From Roseomonas fluvialis (GTDB lineage Bacteria; Pseudomonadota; Alphaproteobacteria; Acetobacterales; Acetobacteraceae), in the NCBI RefSeq assembly GCF_022846615.1, contig NZ_AP025637.1:434001-498000 (forward strand): a stretch of DNA of 64,000 nt, in the 5' to 3' direction. The translations under genes and the position numbers were made by a program. Shown in pieces: positions 1-10,061 of this stretch; the stretch's first letter is position 1, and the number at the start of each line of letters is the position of its first letter. The notes beneath the pieces are model-generated. The model was not told the DNA's origin. It saw only the letters and a program-made list of their open reading frames with translations, and ran no database searches.

Positions 1-1641
1 CAGCCGCCGGCCAATGGCGCCGGTTTCGACGACAACCTGGCCTGCCTGGTCGCCAAGTCGCTGGTTGCCATGGAGGCGGGTGAGCTCGGCGTGACGTATC
101 GGCTGCTCGACACCACCCGCGCCTATGCGCGCGAAAGGCTGGACGAGCGTGGCGAGGCCGCGATCGTGGCGCAATTGCACGCCGCCTTTCATCGCGCCCT
201 GTTCGAGCAAGCTGCGGCCGAATGGGAGACCCGGCCCACGGCCCAATGGCTCGGCACCTATGCCCGCCGCGTCGACGAGCTTCGTGCCGCGCTGATCTGG
301 GCCTTCGGTCCGGACGGCGATCCGGGCCTAGGCGTGGCGCTGACCGTGGCGGCCGTGCCGCTGTGGTTCCAGCTCTCCCTGGTGGACGAGGGTATCGCCT
401 GGGCGGAGCGCGCGCTCGATGCGCTTGGTCCCGGCCAGCCGGTCGACGACCGACGGCGCATGCAGCTTTACGCCGCGCTGGGCTGGACGCAGATGTACGC
501 GATCGGCCGCGTGGAGCGCAGCACGGCCGCCTGGCGGGCGGCGCTCGAGCTTGCCGAAGCGCTCGGTGACCGCGACTACCAGCAGCGTGCGCTCTGGGCG
601 CTATGGGCCGACTGCATCAACCACGGCGCCTTCCGCGAGGCGTTCGCCATCGCCGACCGCTTCCGGGCTTTGATGGCCTTGGAGAAGGCCGACGCGACCG
701 ACCGCCTGGTCGGCGAGCGCATGACCGGCGCCTCGCTGCACTTCCTGGGTGAGCAGGCCCGTGCGCGGGCGCATATCGACCACATGATCGAACGCTACGT
801 CCCGCCGTCGCGTCGGTCGCACGTGGTGCGCTATCAGTTCGACCAGCTCGTCACCGCGCGCATCACCCGTGCGCGCATCCTGTGGCTGCAAGGGTTCCCC
901 GACCAGGCGATGCAGGAGGTCGAAGCGAGCGTGGCGCGCGCGACCGCACTCAACCACACGCTCTCGCTGTGCAATGTGCTCGCGCAGTCGGCCTGCCCGC
1001 TCGCGCTGCTCACCGGAAACCACGCCGCTGCCGAGCGGTATCTGACGCTGCTGCGGCGCCATGCCGGTGCACTGGCGCTCGATGTCTGGCGCGCCTATGC
1101 CGATGGCTTCGAGGGCGAGTTCCTTGCCCGCACCGGGCATCCCGAGGACGGGCTGCCGATGCTGCGCGCTGCGGTGGATGAGCTGCGCCGTGCCCGGTTC
1201 ACGCAGTATCTGACCGCGTTCCTCGCCGCGCTAGGCGATTGCCTGATCGCGCAGGGCCAGGCCGCGGACGGCCTCGCCGTCGTCGAGGAGGCGCTGGCGC
1301 GCTGCGAGTCGACTGGCGAGCGCTGGTGCCTGCCCGAATTGCTGCGCCTCAAGGCGGAGGCGCTGATCGCCCTGGCGCGCCCGGGGGCCGAGCCGCTCCT
1401 ACACGAAGCACTTGTTCTCGCGCGTGGGCAGGGCGTACCCGCGTGGGAGTTGCGCGCAGCGACGAGCGCCGCAAGGCTGCTCGTGGCACAGCGCCGCCGT
1501 GCGGAGGCGCGAACCCTCCTCGCGCCGGTTGTGGCGCGCTTCACGGAAGGCTTCGAGACCAGCGACATGCGCCAGGGTGCAACGTTGATCGCGACGCTTG
1601 AAGATAGCGATGCCGAATCCCCGCGCGACGAGGCGCGGTAA
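1..1641 (+). CDS. TPR-containing ATPase-type transcriptional regulator, C-terminal part (5' end outside window)
   Basis: The reading frame is open from the first base to a TAA at 1639-1641, so the gene starts upstream of the window. The first residues (CLVAKSLVAM, then YRLLDTTRAYARERL) match the end of the winged-helix/NB-ARC ATPase block found in large AfsR/CyaA-like regulators. The remaining ~450 residues are helical, Ala/Leu/Arg-rich and TPR-like. By family, such proteins have an N-terminal DNA-binding domain, a central ATPase and a TPR sensor; only the last part is visible here. The internal ATG at 70 is not a credible start because homology continues upstream of it. The target genes cannot be deduced. 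Confidence 0.75.
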   Translation, partial: QPPANGAGFDDNLACLVAKSLVAMEAGELGVTYRLLDTTRAYARERLDERGEAAIVAQLHAAFHRALFEQAAAEWETRPTAQWLGTYARRVDELRAALIWAFGPDGDPGLGVALTVAAVPLWFQLSLVDEGIAWAERALDALGPGQPVDDRRRMQLYAALGWTQMYAIGRVERSTAAWRAALELAEALGDRDYQQRALWALWADCINHGAFREAFAIADRFRALMALEKADATDRLVGERMTGASLHFLGEQARARAHIDHMIERYVPPSRRSHVVRYQFDQLVTARITRARILWLQGFPDQAMQEVEASVARATALNHTLSLCNVLAQSACPLALLTGNHAAAERYLTLLRRHAGALALDVWRAYADGFEGEFLARTGHPEDGLPMLRAAVDELRRARFTQYLTAFLAALGDCLIAQGQAADGLAVVEEALARCESTGERWCLPELLRLKAEALIALARPGAEPLLHEALVLARGQGVPAWELRAATSAARLLVAQRRRAEARTLLAPVVARFTEGFETSDMRQGATLIATLEDSDAESPRDEAR

Positions 1642-3047
1642 GCCCGCCCCCGCCAGGAATGGGCGCAGCGTGCTCGGCTTCGGCGTATGCTTCTTCGTGC
1701 TTGGGCAATCGGTCTGATCTGCTGGTGGATGCAGCCTTCGCCTAGCTTCGCAGCGCCATACAGCGAATCGTCGGTGGCACGCACCCGCCCTGAACGAACG
1801 CGGCGTGCCGACGCCTCGGGGGCAGGCGGCGCCTGGACGCGCGCGGCCCCGTCTGTCGCGGACGAGGCGCGGATCACGTGGCGGTGCTACGCCTTCACCG
1901 TGGCGTTGACCGCGTGCTTCTCCTGCCTGCCCCGACTCGCGCGCCTTCTTCCGCCTCATCCCGAACCTTCCATCGCTGCCGACGGACTACGTCCCCGGCA
2001 GACAGCTTTTGGGGAAGGGCAGGCCAAGGACACTACGGCTCCGAACGGCGAAGGCCCGCTAGCGGTCGAGAAGACCCTCCAGTCCAGCCCTGCTGCTCCT
2101 GGCCCATATCCGACAAAGCAAGTAGGGCGCCTTGCTTATCCGCCGGCGAGGCACGTCATCAGCCCGCGCCTCTACCGAGCCGGCTCTACCGCATAGACGC
2201 AGCACATGCAGCTCGCGCTAAGGTCAGAGGCGTAGACCAGATCGGCGACGCGTCGTGCTGACTTGCGCGTCCGCTGGGGGTTTGCCCCACGGCGGAAACG
2301 GCCGCAGCCGCCAGCGATTCATAGCGAGCCAGCGCGTTGACCGCGGCCACCATTGGTGGCGGCTCCCACATCGGCATCACGTGCGTGACCGGCTTGGTCG
2401 TCGCGGGCGCGCCTGCATCAAGCGTCATCAAGCGTCGTCGGAAGCTGCACCGGAGGCCGTGCGCGGGCAGCCCCACTCCTGCGCCCCCCAGCCCGCTGAT
2501 CATTGTCAGACGCGGCGTACCATTGAAGCCTCCATGTCGACCCGCACCCGTCCGTGGAGCGACTGCGAGATACCTCACCGAGCCGCTTTGCCGGCGTCCA
2601 ACGTTTTGGCGCCGTGCGCCGAAAGCGCGGTTCATCGGTCGGTGACGATCATCGCGAAGTTGCGACTGATGACCGACTGACCCATAGACAGCGCGTATAT
2701 GCCAAATTACACGGCAATAAGCTATGTATTTCAGCAGAAATTAAACTTCTTGCAATGCTTTGCCTGTTCGAGCAGCTTAAATTTCATTAATTCTACGCCA
2801 TGATCGCGGTCATCTTCGTCACAGTCGATGTTGAGGAGCAACGAGGCCTGATGCCAACGAACTGCCCGTATGACGGCCCCGCACTGGCACGTCAGACATC
2901 CATCGGCCCGCGCGCCGGCGCTGCATCTATAGTTGCCGGTGACGATCTGTCGGCCGCCTCGGCGACAGGCGCACGCAAACGCTTACCGCAGCTAGGAACT
3001 CCGCGTGCTGGCCGCGCTGCCGCTGCGCTTCTGACGGTGTCGCAGGC
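1642..3047. other. 1.4-kb stretch without a convincing gene
   Basis: Open frames here (for example on the plus strand at 1687-2196 and on the minus strand at 2186-2635) have Arg/Ala/Pro-rich compositions typical of random frames in GC-rich DNA, and none matches a family I recognise. From about 2690 to 2800 the DNA becomes conspicuously AT-rich against the surrounding sequence, which could be a promoter or a foreign fragment lying ahead of the binding-protein gene at 3048. Confidence 0.5.
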
Positions 3048-4658
3048 ATGAGCACAGATATCTCCCGCCGCGCCATTCTCAGCGCCGCCGTTGCCGCGCC
3101 GATGCTCCCCGCCCACGCGACCGCTCAGGCGGAGACGGTGCTGCGTGTTGCGATGACTGTCTCCGACATTCCCTACCTTGGCGGTCAGCCAGACCAGGGT
3201 GGCGAAGGCTGGCGGTTCGTCGGCATCACGATGTTCGACAGCCTGATCCACTGGGACCTCACCCGCTCAGACAGGTCGAGCACGCTCATACCGGGCCTCG
3301 CTCTGTCCTGGGAGGCCGACCCAGCGGAGCGACGGCGCTGGGTGTTCAGGCTGCGTCCGGGCGTGAAGTTCCACGACGGCAGCCCCTTTAATGCCGACGT
3401 CGTCGTGTGGAACATGGCGAAGCTGACGGACGAGCGCGCGCCGCAATACGACCCGCGCCAGATCGCGCAGACGTTCGGCCGCATGACCGCGGTCGTCAGC
3501 ACGGAGAAGATTGACGACCTCACCGTGGCCATCACCACTCGCACGGTCGATGCGCTCGTTCCCTACTACTTCAGCAGAATCATGATGTCCTCGCCGGCCC
3601 AGTGGGACAGGGTTGGCGGAAGCTGGGATGCCTATGACCGCAACCCGTCCGGGACCGGGCCGTACAAGTTCGATCGCTCCGCCAGGCGCGAGCGGCTCGA
3701 GCTTGTGCGCAACCCCGACTACTGGGACCCGACCCGCATCCCTAAGCACGACCGACTTGTGCTGCTGCCGATCCCCGATCCGAACACGCGCGTTGCCGCG
3801 CTGCTGTCGGGCCAGTGTGACTTCATCGAGGCCCCGCCGCCCGATGCCATCGCACGGCTGCGCAGCGCCGGCATGCAGATCGTCACAAACATCTACCCAC
3901 ACACCTGGCCCTGGTTGCTCAGCCGGCTCGAGGGGGCGCCGACGACCGACCTTCGCGTGCGCCGGGCGCTCAACTTGGCGATCGACCGCGCTGGCATTGT
4001 GACCATGCTCCAGGGCCTCGGACAGGCGTCGGTCGGCCAAGTGCCTGAGGACCATCCCTGGTTCGGCAATCCCAGCTGGCGCATTCGATATGACCCGGCC
4101 GAGGCGCGCAGGCTGCTCGCCGAAGCAGGGTATGGCCCGCGCAATCCGCTGCGGCTGCGGGTGACGGTTTCGCCCTCCGGCTCGGGCCAGATGCAGGCGA
4201 TGCTGATCAATGAGGCGATGCAGCAGATGCTGCGCGAGGTCGGCGTTGAGGTGACCTTCGAGGTGATCGACTGGAACGTTATGGGCCAGCGCCGCAGCCA
4301 GGGCGCGCATGGGCCCGGTCAGGCTGGGGTGCATGGCCTGGCCAGTTCCACGTCCTCGCTCGATCCGGACCTCGCCTTCGTCACCGTCCTGGCGAGTGAC
4401 AAGATCCCCCCGCGCGGCATCAACTGGCCGAATGTCCGGAACCCCGAATTCGACCGGCTCGCCGATGCCATCCGCGCCGAATTCGATCCCGCGAAACAAG
4501 ACGCGCTGATCGCGGAACTGAACGCGCGCATGGTCGAGGACGCGACCTGGCTCTTTGTGGTGCACGATCTGAACCCGCGGGCGATGTCGCCGCGAGTTCG
4601 CGGCTTCGTGCAGGCGCAGAACTGGGCCCAGGACCTGACACCGGTCCGCATGGAATAG
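3048..4658 (+). CDS. ABC transporter substrate-binding protein, SBP_bac_5 (oligopeptide/dipeptide type)
   Basis: A 536-residue periplasmic solute-binding protein. Residues 1-27 form an export signal with a Tat-like SRRAI start and an AHATAQA cleavage region. The body has family 5 hallmarks: LIPGLALSWE, then WVFRLRPGVKFHDGSPF near residue 100 and the NPDYWDP segment near 225. Family members deliver peptides, glutathione, nickel or opines to a DppBCDF-type permease. No permease or ATPase genes are adjacent, so this is an orphan binding protein here. The minus-strand amidase at 5011 suggests, weakly, an amide or peptide-like substrate. The start was chosen because the signal peptide begins exactly there. 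Confidence 0.9.
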   Translation: MSTDISRRAILSAAVAAPMLPAHATAQAETVLRVAMTVSDIPYLGGQPDQGGEGWRFVGITMFDSLIHWDLTRSDRSSTLIPGLALSWEADPAERRRWVFRLRPGVKFHDGSPFNADVVVWNMAKLTDERAPQYDPRQIAQTFGRMTAVVSTEKIDDLTVAITTRTVDALVPYYFSRIMMSSPAQWDRVGGSWDAYDRNPSGTGPYKFDRSARRERLELVRNPDYWDPTRIPKHDRLVLLPIPDPNTRVAALLSGQCDFIEAPPPDAIARLRSAGMQIVTNIYPHTWPWLLSRLEGAPTTDLRVRRALNLAIDRAGIVTMLQGLGQASVGQVPEDHPWFGNPSWRIRYDPAEARRLLAEAGYGPRNPLRLRVTVSPSGSGQMQAMLINEAMQQMLREVGVEVTFEVIDWNVMGQRRSQGAHGPGQAGVHGLASSTSSLDPDLAFVTVLASDKIPPRGINWPNVRNPEFDRLADAIRAEFDPAKQDALIAELNARMVEDATWLFVVHDLNPRAMSPRVRGFVQAQNWAQDLTPVRME

Positions 4659-5010
4659 CGGATCGGTAGTGGGTGATGATGTGCGTCCTGCCCGGGTATT
4701 GCGGGCGTGGGCGCACAAGGTCGTGGCATGGACGTTTGCCTTCACGCGGGCGGCGCGGTCGATCTCGCGATCGGCGCTGCCATGTGGAAGCGAAAACCAG
4801 GCGCCCGGCACTGACACGCGGGACTCGAGCACGACGGCGCTGACGCATTGTTGCGCATCGTGAAACTGCGAGCGGTGCCGGCTGCCACAAGCGGTATCGC
4901 TTGGCATTGGTCCAAAGCGCTGTCACGGTCTGCCGTGGCGTGCAGTGATGGTCGTAGCGCGTATGGGCAGCACGCGCGTGGCGGCTGACTTTACTTGCTT
5001 TGGCCTGGGG
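4659..5010. other. 350-bp intergenic region, no feature recognised
   Basis: This lies between the converging ends of the plus-strand binding-protein gene and the minus-strand amidase gene. I see no credible reading frame, RNA gene or clear terminator hairpin with a T tract. Confidence 0.4.
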
Positions 5011-6237
5011 TCAGAACCCGAGCCCCAGATTTTCGTCCCAGCTTGGCTCCTGGATAAGCGCTGCGATACGGAGCAGCGCGGCATCAGCGCCCATCGCACC
5101 GACGAGTTGAAGGCCGATCGGTCGCCCACGCCCGTCGATACCGGCAGGAACCGAGAGCGCCGGATGGCCCGTGAGGTTGAACACGCAGTTCGGCGACGCC
5201 AGGCAATATGCAATGCAGGCAGCTTCATCACTGGCGTCGGGTAGGCGGTGCAGATGGCCCGCGCAGAGGATGGCATCGCAGTTGGCCAGCAGCGCATCGA
5301 CCGTGGCGGTGAGCGCCGCACGTTGGGCCATGGCGGCTTTCCGCGCGACTTGGTCAATAGCGAGCCCAGGCCGGAGCCAAGCGCGCAGGCCTTCGCTCAC
5401 CATTCCGACCGGTGCAGCAAGCACGTTCCCATGCAGTGCTGCAGACTCAGGTAGCGCAATGGTGCTGACGAGGGTCCTGGCGCTGTCGATTCCGATGGGA
5501 GCTTCCGCTTCGATCAGGTTCGCTCCGGCATCCGCAAGGTGCTGCGATGCAAGGGACAATGCCGCCGCCACGTCGGGGTGCGTCTCGCGATCCCAGGCCC
5601 TGATGACCGCAATCCGTGGATAGCGCGGCGCCTCGTGCAGGGACGCCCCGAGAAATGTGACGACGCGCGCGAGAAGCATGGCGTCGCCACCGATCAGCCC
5701 GACGTGGTCGAGCGTACCGGAATGGGCCAGGACGCCATCCCGTGGCAGGAGACCGGCGCTCGGCTTGAGGCCGACGACACCGCACGCCGCCGCCGGGCAG
5801 CGCACCGACCCACCCGTGTCGCCGCCAAGCGCGACATCGGCCATCCGAGCGGCGACCGCGACGGCGGAACCGCTCGAAGAGCCGCCGACGAAGGCGCCGC
5901 GTACGAAGGGGTGGGCGGGAGGCGGCGCGAGCGCGAGTTCCTGCACCTCGCCGGTTCCCGCGCCGAGTTCCCATGTGGAAACCTTGCCGAGCGGTACCGC
6001 GCCTAGCGCCCGCAGTCGCGCGACAACCGCCGCATCTTCCCGCGCGATGCGACCTCGGAAGAGGCGACAGTTCGCCTCCGTCGGCCAGCCGGCGACATCG
6101 ATCGTGTCCTTCACCGCAAGGGCGAGGCCGGCGAGGAGCCCCGATCCTCCGTACGCGCTGTCCCCGATATGCACATAGGCGCGGATCGCGCCGTCACGCT
6201 GGGCGATCCGTGCCCGGGCGGCCTTTGCTCCGATCAT
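5011..6237 (-). CDS. Amidase (amidase-signature family)
   Basis: A 408-residue serine hydrolase that cleaves carboxamides. The catalytic Lys lies in LAVKDTIDVAG (around residue 42), the Gly/Ser-rich signature GGSSSGSAVA around 118 and the GGDTGGSVRCPAA nucleophile loop around 138, so the Ser-cisSer-Lys triad is complete. It is shorter than GatA (about 480 residues) and lacks obvious GatB/GatC partners, so a catabolic amidase (AtzF/AtzE-like or general) is more likely than an amidotransferase subunit. Its ATG overlaps the stop of a small upstream frame by 4 bp (ATGA at 6237-6234), implying translational coupling. The substrate is unknown. Confidence 0.9.
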   Translation of the reverse strand: MIGAKAARARIAQRDGAIRAYVHIGDSAYGGSGLLAGLALAVKDTIDVAGWPTEANCRLFRGRIAREDAAVVARLRALGAVPLGKVSTWELGAGTGEVQELALAPPPAHPFVRGAFVGGSSSGSAVAVAARMADVALGGDTGGSVRCPAAACGVVGLKPSAGLLPRDGVLAHSGTLDHVGLIGGDAMLLARVVTFLGASLHEAPRYPRIAVIRAWDRETHPDVAAALSLASQHLADAGANLIEAEAPIGIDSARTLVSTIALPESAALHGNVLAAPVGMVSEGLRAWLRPGLAIDQVARKAAMAQRAALTATVDALLANCDAILCAGHLHRLPDASDEAACIAYCLASPNCVFNLTGHPALSVPAGIDGRGRPIGLQLVGAMGADAALLRIAALIQEPSWDENLGLGF

Positions 6238-6518
6238 CGTTGCACCAGGACGGACGATCGGGTGCGGCGGATCTCGGGGACCGCGATGACGGGCCGCAAT
6301 GCGCCAGTCGCGGCGCGCAGTGCAAAGCTTAGCGGTTGTTCTAGGACCACTGCGGCATTGCCATCAGAGACCAGTATCGCATGACGGACATCCTCCTCGA
6401 TCAGCGGTCCGGACCTGAAGCCCAGCACCATCGGCGATGCCTTGCAATCGAGCCAGCGACCAGCTCGCGTCGGTGTTCCAGGTCGAACATTGGTGCCCAC
6501 TGCGGCGGTGAACCGCAT
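6234..6518 (-). CDS. Hypothetical small protein coupled to the amidase
   Basis: A 94-residue frame whose stop overlaps the amidase start (ATGA). The second half (RSGPLIEEDVRHAILVSDGN and the following VVLEQ) looks like real protein rather than frame noise, but I do not recognise the family. The first 29 residues are poorer in quality, so the true start may be the Met at about 6431, or the frame may be the 3' remnant of a larger gene. The only functional hint is the coupling to the amidase. Existence as a gene is uncertain. Confidence 0.35.
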   Translation of the reverse strand: MRFTAAVGTNVRPGTPTRAGRWLDCKASPMVLGFRSGPLIEEDVRHAILVSDGNAAVVLEQPLSFALRAATGALRPVIAVPEIRRTRSSVLVQR

Positions 6519-6794
6519 TCCAGACTGCCTTGGAACGTGCCGCGCCTAGGTATGCGCGCTCCGGGCGGGGCGCATGACGCGGATCGGTGCCGCTGAACAA
6601 AGCGGTCCGGCCACCTTGCATGTTTCCGAACGACGAGCTGCGCGAGGCGATCTCCTGCCGGCGCGCCGTCGCAAGGCTCCCAAGGGCGGATCGTTCGCTC
6701 GTTGCTCGACGGTCTTCATCTCGTCTGCCCGCGTGATTGGCTCGCGCGCGCATGGGGCCTAGTCTAACGACGCATCCACAACGGGACCTGCGCC

Positions 6795-7505
6795 ATGCGA
6801 CGCGCGATCGGCACCATCCTCCCTTCGTCGAACCGTAGCGTCGAGCGCGCGACGATCGCCATCCTCCGGAACTTCGAGGATGTGGATGCCAGCTTTGCGC
6901 GCATAACATATTTCGGCGCTGGCACCGGCCAGCCGAAGGACGGCTATGATGCCGCGGCCTACCGCAACGCCGCCTGGCAACTGAGCCACGCTGAGGTATC
7001 CGTGTTGTGTTGGAACGGCTCCCGCGGAGCCACGTTCGGGCTCGCCTCGGACGAAGCCCTCTGTGCAGAGATGACGGGGACGACTGGCCTGCCTGCCACC
7101 ACTGCTTCCCTTGCCACCGCCACGCTTCTGGCGCGGCTCGGCGCGAAGCGCCTAGGCTTCGTTGTGCCCGGTGACCATGACTATGCCGCGGACGCCGCAC
7201 GTGGGCTGGGCTGCGAGCTCGCGGCGGTGCGTGGCTTCGGTCAGACCGACAACCTCGATGCCGCTCGCGTTGCACCGGGCGACATTGCCGCGCTGGCGCG
7301 GGAGGTCGCGACTGCGAAGCCCGACGCGATCCTGGTCTGGAGCACGAACCTGCCCGGCTTCGAGGTCGCCGCGAGCCTCGAGACGGAGCTTGGCGTGCCG
7401 GTGATCGACTCGGCCTCGGCCGGCGTCTGGGGCTCCTTGGCGTTGCTGGGGATCGACCCGGCCCCGGCGCGTCCCTTTGGACGCATATTCGCAATATCCG
7501 GATGA
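6795..7505 (+). CDS. Asp/Glu racemase / maleate isomerase-like protein
   Basis: A 236-residue protein of the Asp/Glu/hydantoin racemase superfamily, closest in pattern to maleate cis-trans isomerase and arylmalonate decarboxylase. Visible marks are the N-terminal GTILPSSNRSVE anion-binding segment, VLCWNGSRG with the first catalytic Cys near residue 76, the TASLATATLLARLG helix and ILVWSTNLPG near 185. At the latter, family members usually carry the second catalytic Cys (SCTNL); here it is Ser, so the isomerase/racemase two-base mechanism may not operate. It is transcribed away from the amidase across ~280 bp. A role in amide or dicarboxylate catabolism is inferred only from the neighbour. 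Confidence 0.8.
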   Translation: MRRAIGTILPSSNRSVERATIAILRNFEDVDASFARITYFGAGTGQPKDGYDAAAYRNAAWQLSHAEVSVLCWNGSRGATFGLASDEALCAEMTGTTGLPATTASLATATLLARLGAKRLGFVVPGDHDYAADAARGLGCELAAVRGFGQTDNLDAARVAPGDIAALAREVATAKPDAILVWSTNLPGFEVAASLETELGVPVIDSASAGVWGSLALLGIDPAPARPFGRIFAISG

Positions 7506-7781
7506 CTCTCGGCGTCCGAATCCGGTGCCTGCGGCTTGGGTGAGCAATGCGCCGAAGGGTGCCGTCGGCTTCGGCAAGTGCTGCGTCGCGACTGTTGCGG
7601 CGTCCCGACAGGCCCATGGCGCCCATCGCTAACGGCGGAGCGCGTGCGCTCGAATTCGAACCGTCTCTAGATCCTGTTGTCCGCCCATGGGCGGCAGATG
7701 GCTGGTGCGAGGTGCGATTTCGTAACGCTGTCGCCGCGAGTGCGGAGCTGCACAGGTAACCGCAGGCAGCTCCCCCGTCGT

Positions 7782-9216
7782 TCAAAGTTGGAGACGGATG
7801 CCCAGCCGCTGGATCACGCCGCCCCAAAGACGCGAATGCTCGTCGATGATCTGGCCGAGCGCTTCGGGTGAGGAGGCCTGTGCGGTGAAGCCGATGCCCT
7901 CGATCCGCGCGCGGATGTCAGGCATCGCGAGGGCCGCGGCGATGGCACGCTGCAGCCGCGTCACGACAGGCGCGGGCGTGCCGGATGGCGCGGCGATGCC
8001 AAACCAGGAACTGGCCTCGACGCCCGCGAAGCCCTGCTCGGCGAATTTCGGCACGTCCGGTGCGACCGGACTGCGTGCCGCGTCGGCACGTCGAAGATTT
8101 CGCCAGGCGCCATGGTTACGGCGTGCCCCGGGGCCAGGTAGCCGCCGAGACGCCGTCCCCAGGCGCCGATCTGGCGGCCCGATTCCAGCCGCGCCTGCTC
8201 GTACGCAACGAGTCCCGACCCAATGTCGCCGGCGACATCGAGCGCCTGCGCGAGGGCAAGCACGTCCTCCGCGGCCTTGGTCACGCCGGCGCCAACATGT
8301 GGACGCGCGACGAAGGCCGCATCGCCAATGAGGGCAACGCGGCCCTGCACCAGTCGCTCCGATCACACGTCGTAGATCGGCTGAAAGAAGGGCTGCGCCG
8401 TCAGGCGGATGACTTCCCGGAGCTGCGGGCAGAGTTCCCGCTCGGCGGTGTTGCGCATCTCGGCCAGCAACCCCGCACGGATCAGCGGCGGCGGGATGGA
8501 AAGCCGTGCACCTGGCCGCTCGCGTCCGTGAGGAGTTCCCTCAGCCGTTCGTCGTCGACCGGTCGATACCAGACGAAGGTGTAGCGCCGGTGGCCCGGGC
8601 GCAGATCATTCTCCACTCCAGCGACCGGATAGCCGACCATCTGGTACGAGCAGGCAAGGTCGAAGCCGAACCTGGCGAAGAAGCCGGAACCAAGGCGCGC
8701 CACCATTTCCGCCTCGTCCGTCAAGCCGCGCCAGCCGGCGTAGCCCGCGTAGACGGGCTCGGTCGCAGGCATAAGCAGGCTACGGACGGTCGAACGGAAG
8801 CCGTTGGCTGCGACCAGCAGGTCGCCCTGTTCGGTCACGCCATTGGCGAGTCGTGCGCGCACGCCGTCGTCCAGTAGTTCGACGTCACAAAGGTCATGTG
8901 CGGTGCGATAGTCGGCATCGGCGACTCCGGCGCGCAGGATACTGAACAGCCTCTCTCATGACGTGACAGTCTGCGCGTGGATGCGCTCGCCGATGACGCG
9001 CCGGTCCGCATCGAAGGCTTGGCGCATCGTGACGGGAACGCCGAGCGTCGCATCCGGCTGCACACCCAGCCATCGCAACGCAGTAAGCACCTTGTCGCAC
9101 GTGTTGTGCGGCGCCTGTCGGAATGCGCGACGAGTGTCAGCGACCGAGGATCCAACCTTCCACCGCCACCGTCTCCCGCTGCGGCTCGGTCGCCTCTGGG
9201 CGCCGCGCATCGACAA
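7782..9216 (-). pseudogene. Chimeric pseudogene: DHPH-type FAD hydroxylase remnant joined to the 3' end of a Bug/TctC binding protein
   Basis: Read on the minus strand, homology to a 2,6-dihydroxypyridine-3-hydroxylase-like FAD monooxygenase begins near 9110 (TALRWLGV) and continues through GDLLVAANGFRSTVRSLL, then GHRRYTFVWYRPVDDERL and GRVALIGDAAFVARPHVGAG (8350 downward). It is spread over several frames, and the N-terminal FAD-binding GxGxxG segment is missing. Near 8090 it abruptly gives way to the last ~95 residues of a TTT-family (Bug) binding protein (SPVAPDVPKFAEQGF to the C terminus at 7782). This is therefore a decayed hydroxylase gene fused by deletion to the tail of a second gene. 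Neither half can make a functional protein. Confidence 0.8.
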
Positions 9217-10061
9217 CTTCGATCATCTTGATCAGGCCAAACAGGGCGTCAAACTTGTCTTCGCCGTTGGACTTGGATCCAAATCCGTCGAGGATGCTGG
9301 CATGAGCACTGGCTGATAGCTTCACGTCGTGTCGCGCTGCCCAATCCAGGATGCGCTGTGCTTTTTCTCCGACGGTCTTCGACACGCCGTTTGCTTTCGG
9401 TTGCGGCGAAGCCCGCGTCGATCATGCGATAGGCCTCGGCGGGGTATGTCTCAGCGATCACCACAGCCGCCGTCTTCGCGAGATCTGCGAGGTTGCCGTC
9501 GAACGGCCAAATCCGAGCGCCGCGCAGCAAGGCTGGCGCGACGATCTCCCGCCAGCCGGAAATCGCGGCTCTTCCGACCTGGTTGCCGCCGAGTGTCCAG
9601 AAAAGGCTGCATGCTTCTCGTCGAACGCTCGTCCGCCGCTCGCACATGCGGAGAAGCTCCTCGTAGCGGCTCATTCCCAAGGCAGCGACGAGCGCGGCGC
9701 GTGTTGCTCCCTTGGCGGATGACCGCGGGTAGAATGGTCGCTCCAGTGAGATGTCACCGGGCGTTTCCGCGACGTGGAAGAAATCCTTCCACCTGCCTTC
9801 GCCGAGTAGTGGTAGGGCGTCCCGGAAGCTGGTGATGCCTGCGTTTGCCGCGAACGCGGCGGGCACACCAATGGGAAAATCGAAGCCGACCAGGACTGGT
9901 CCATCAGCGATCGCCCCAAAGCAGTGGTCGAGCAGCGCCGCGCAACTTCCGACCGGATAGGGGTCTTCGACCTGCCAGTTTCCAGCAACGCGACGAGCGC
10001 GTGCCGCCCAGCGCTTCTTCGGGCTCATGCTCCAATCTGCATGCACCAAGGTCTCGAACAT
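9137..10061 (-). pseudogene. DUF429-like protein, interrupted by a frameshift
   Basis: The N-terminal part (from the Met at about 10061: MFETLVHADWSMSPKKRW, later VLVGFDFPIGVPAAF and AETYPAEAYRMIDAGF) resembles DUF429 proteins, a family with an RNase-H-like fold and no established activity. At about 9395-9402 the frame changes: the continuation SKTVGEKAQRILDW to the stop at 9137 is in the neighbouring frame, so one base is gained or lost. Both halves read as good protein, so this is either a recent mutation or a sequencing error. The frame is open upstream to 10247, but the family pattern favours 10061. Its 3' end nearly touches the hydroxylase remnant. Confidence 0.65.

Noticed and set aside
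1687..2635. Small genes in the 1.4-kb gap
   Set aside because: No ribosome sites, biased composition and no family resemblance in either strand.
6364..7827. 487-codon minus-strand frame
   Set aside because: Arg/Ser/Pro-rich shadow opposite the racemase-like gene.
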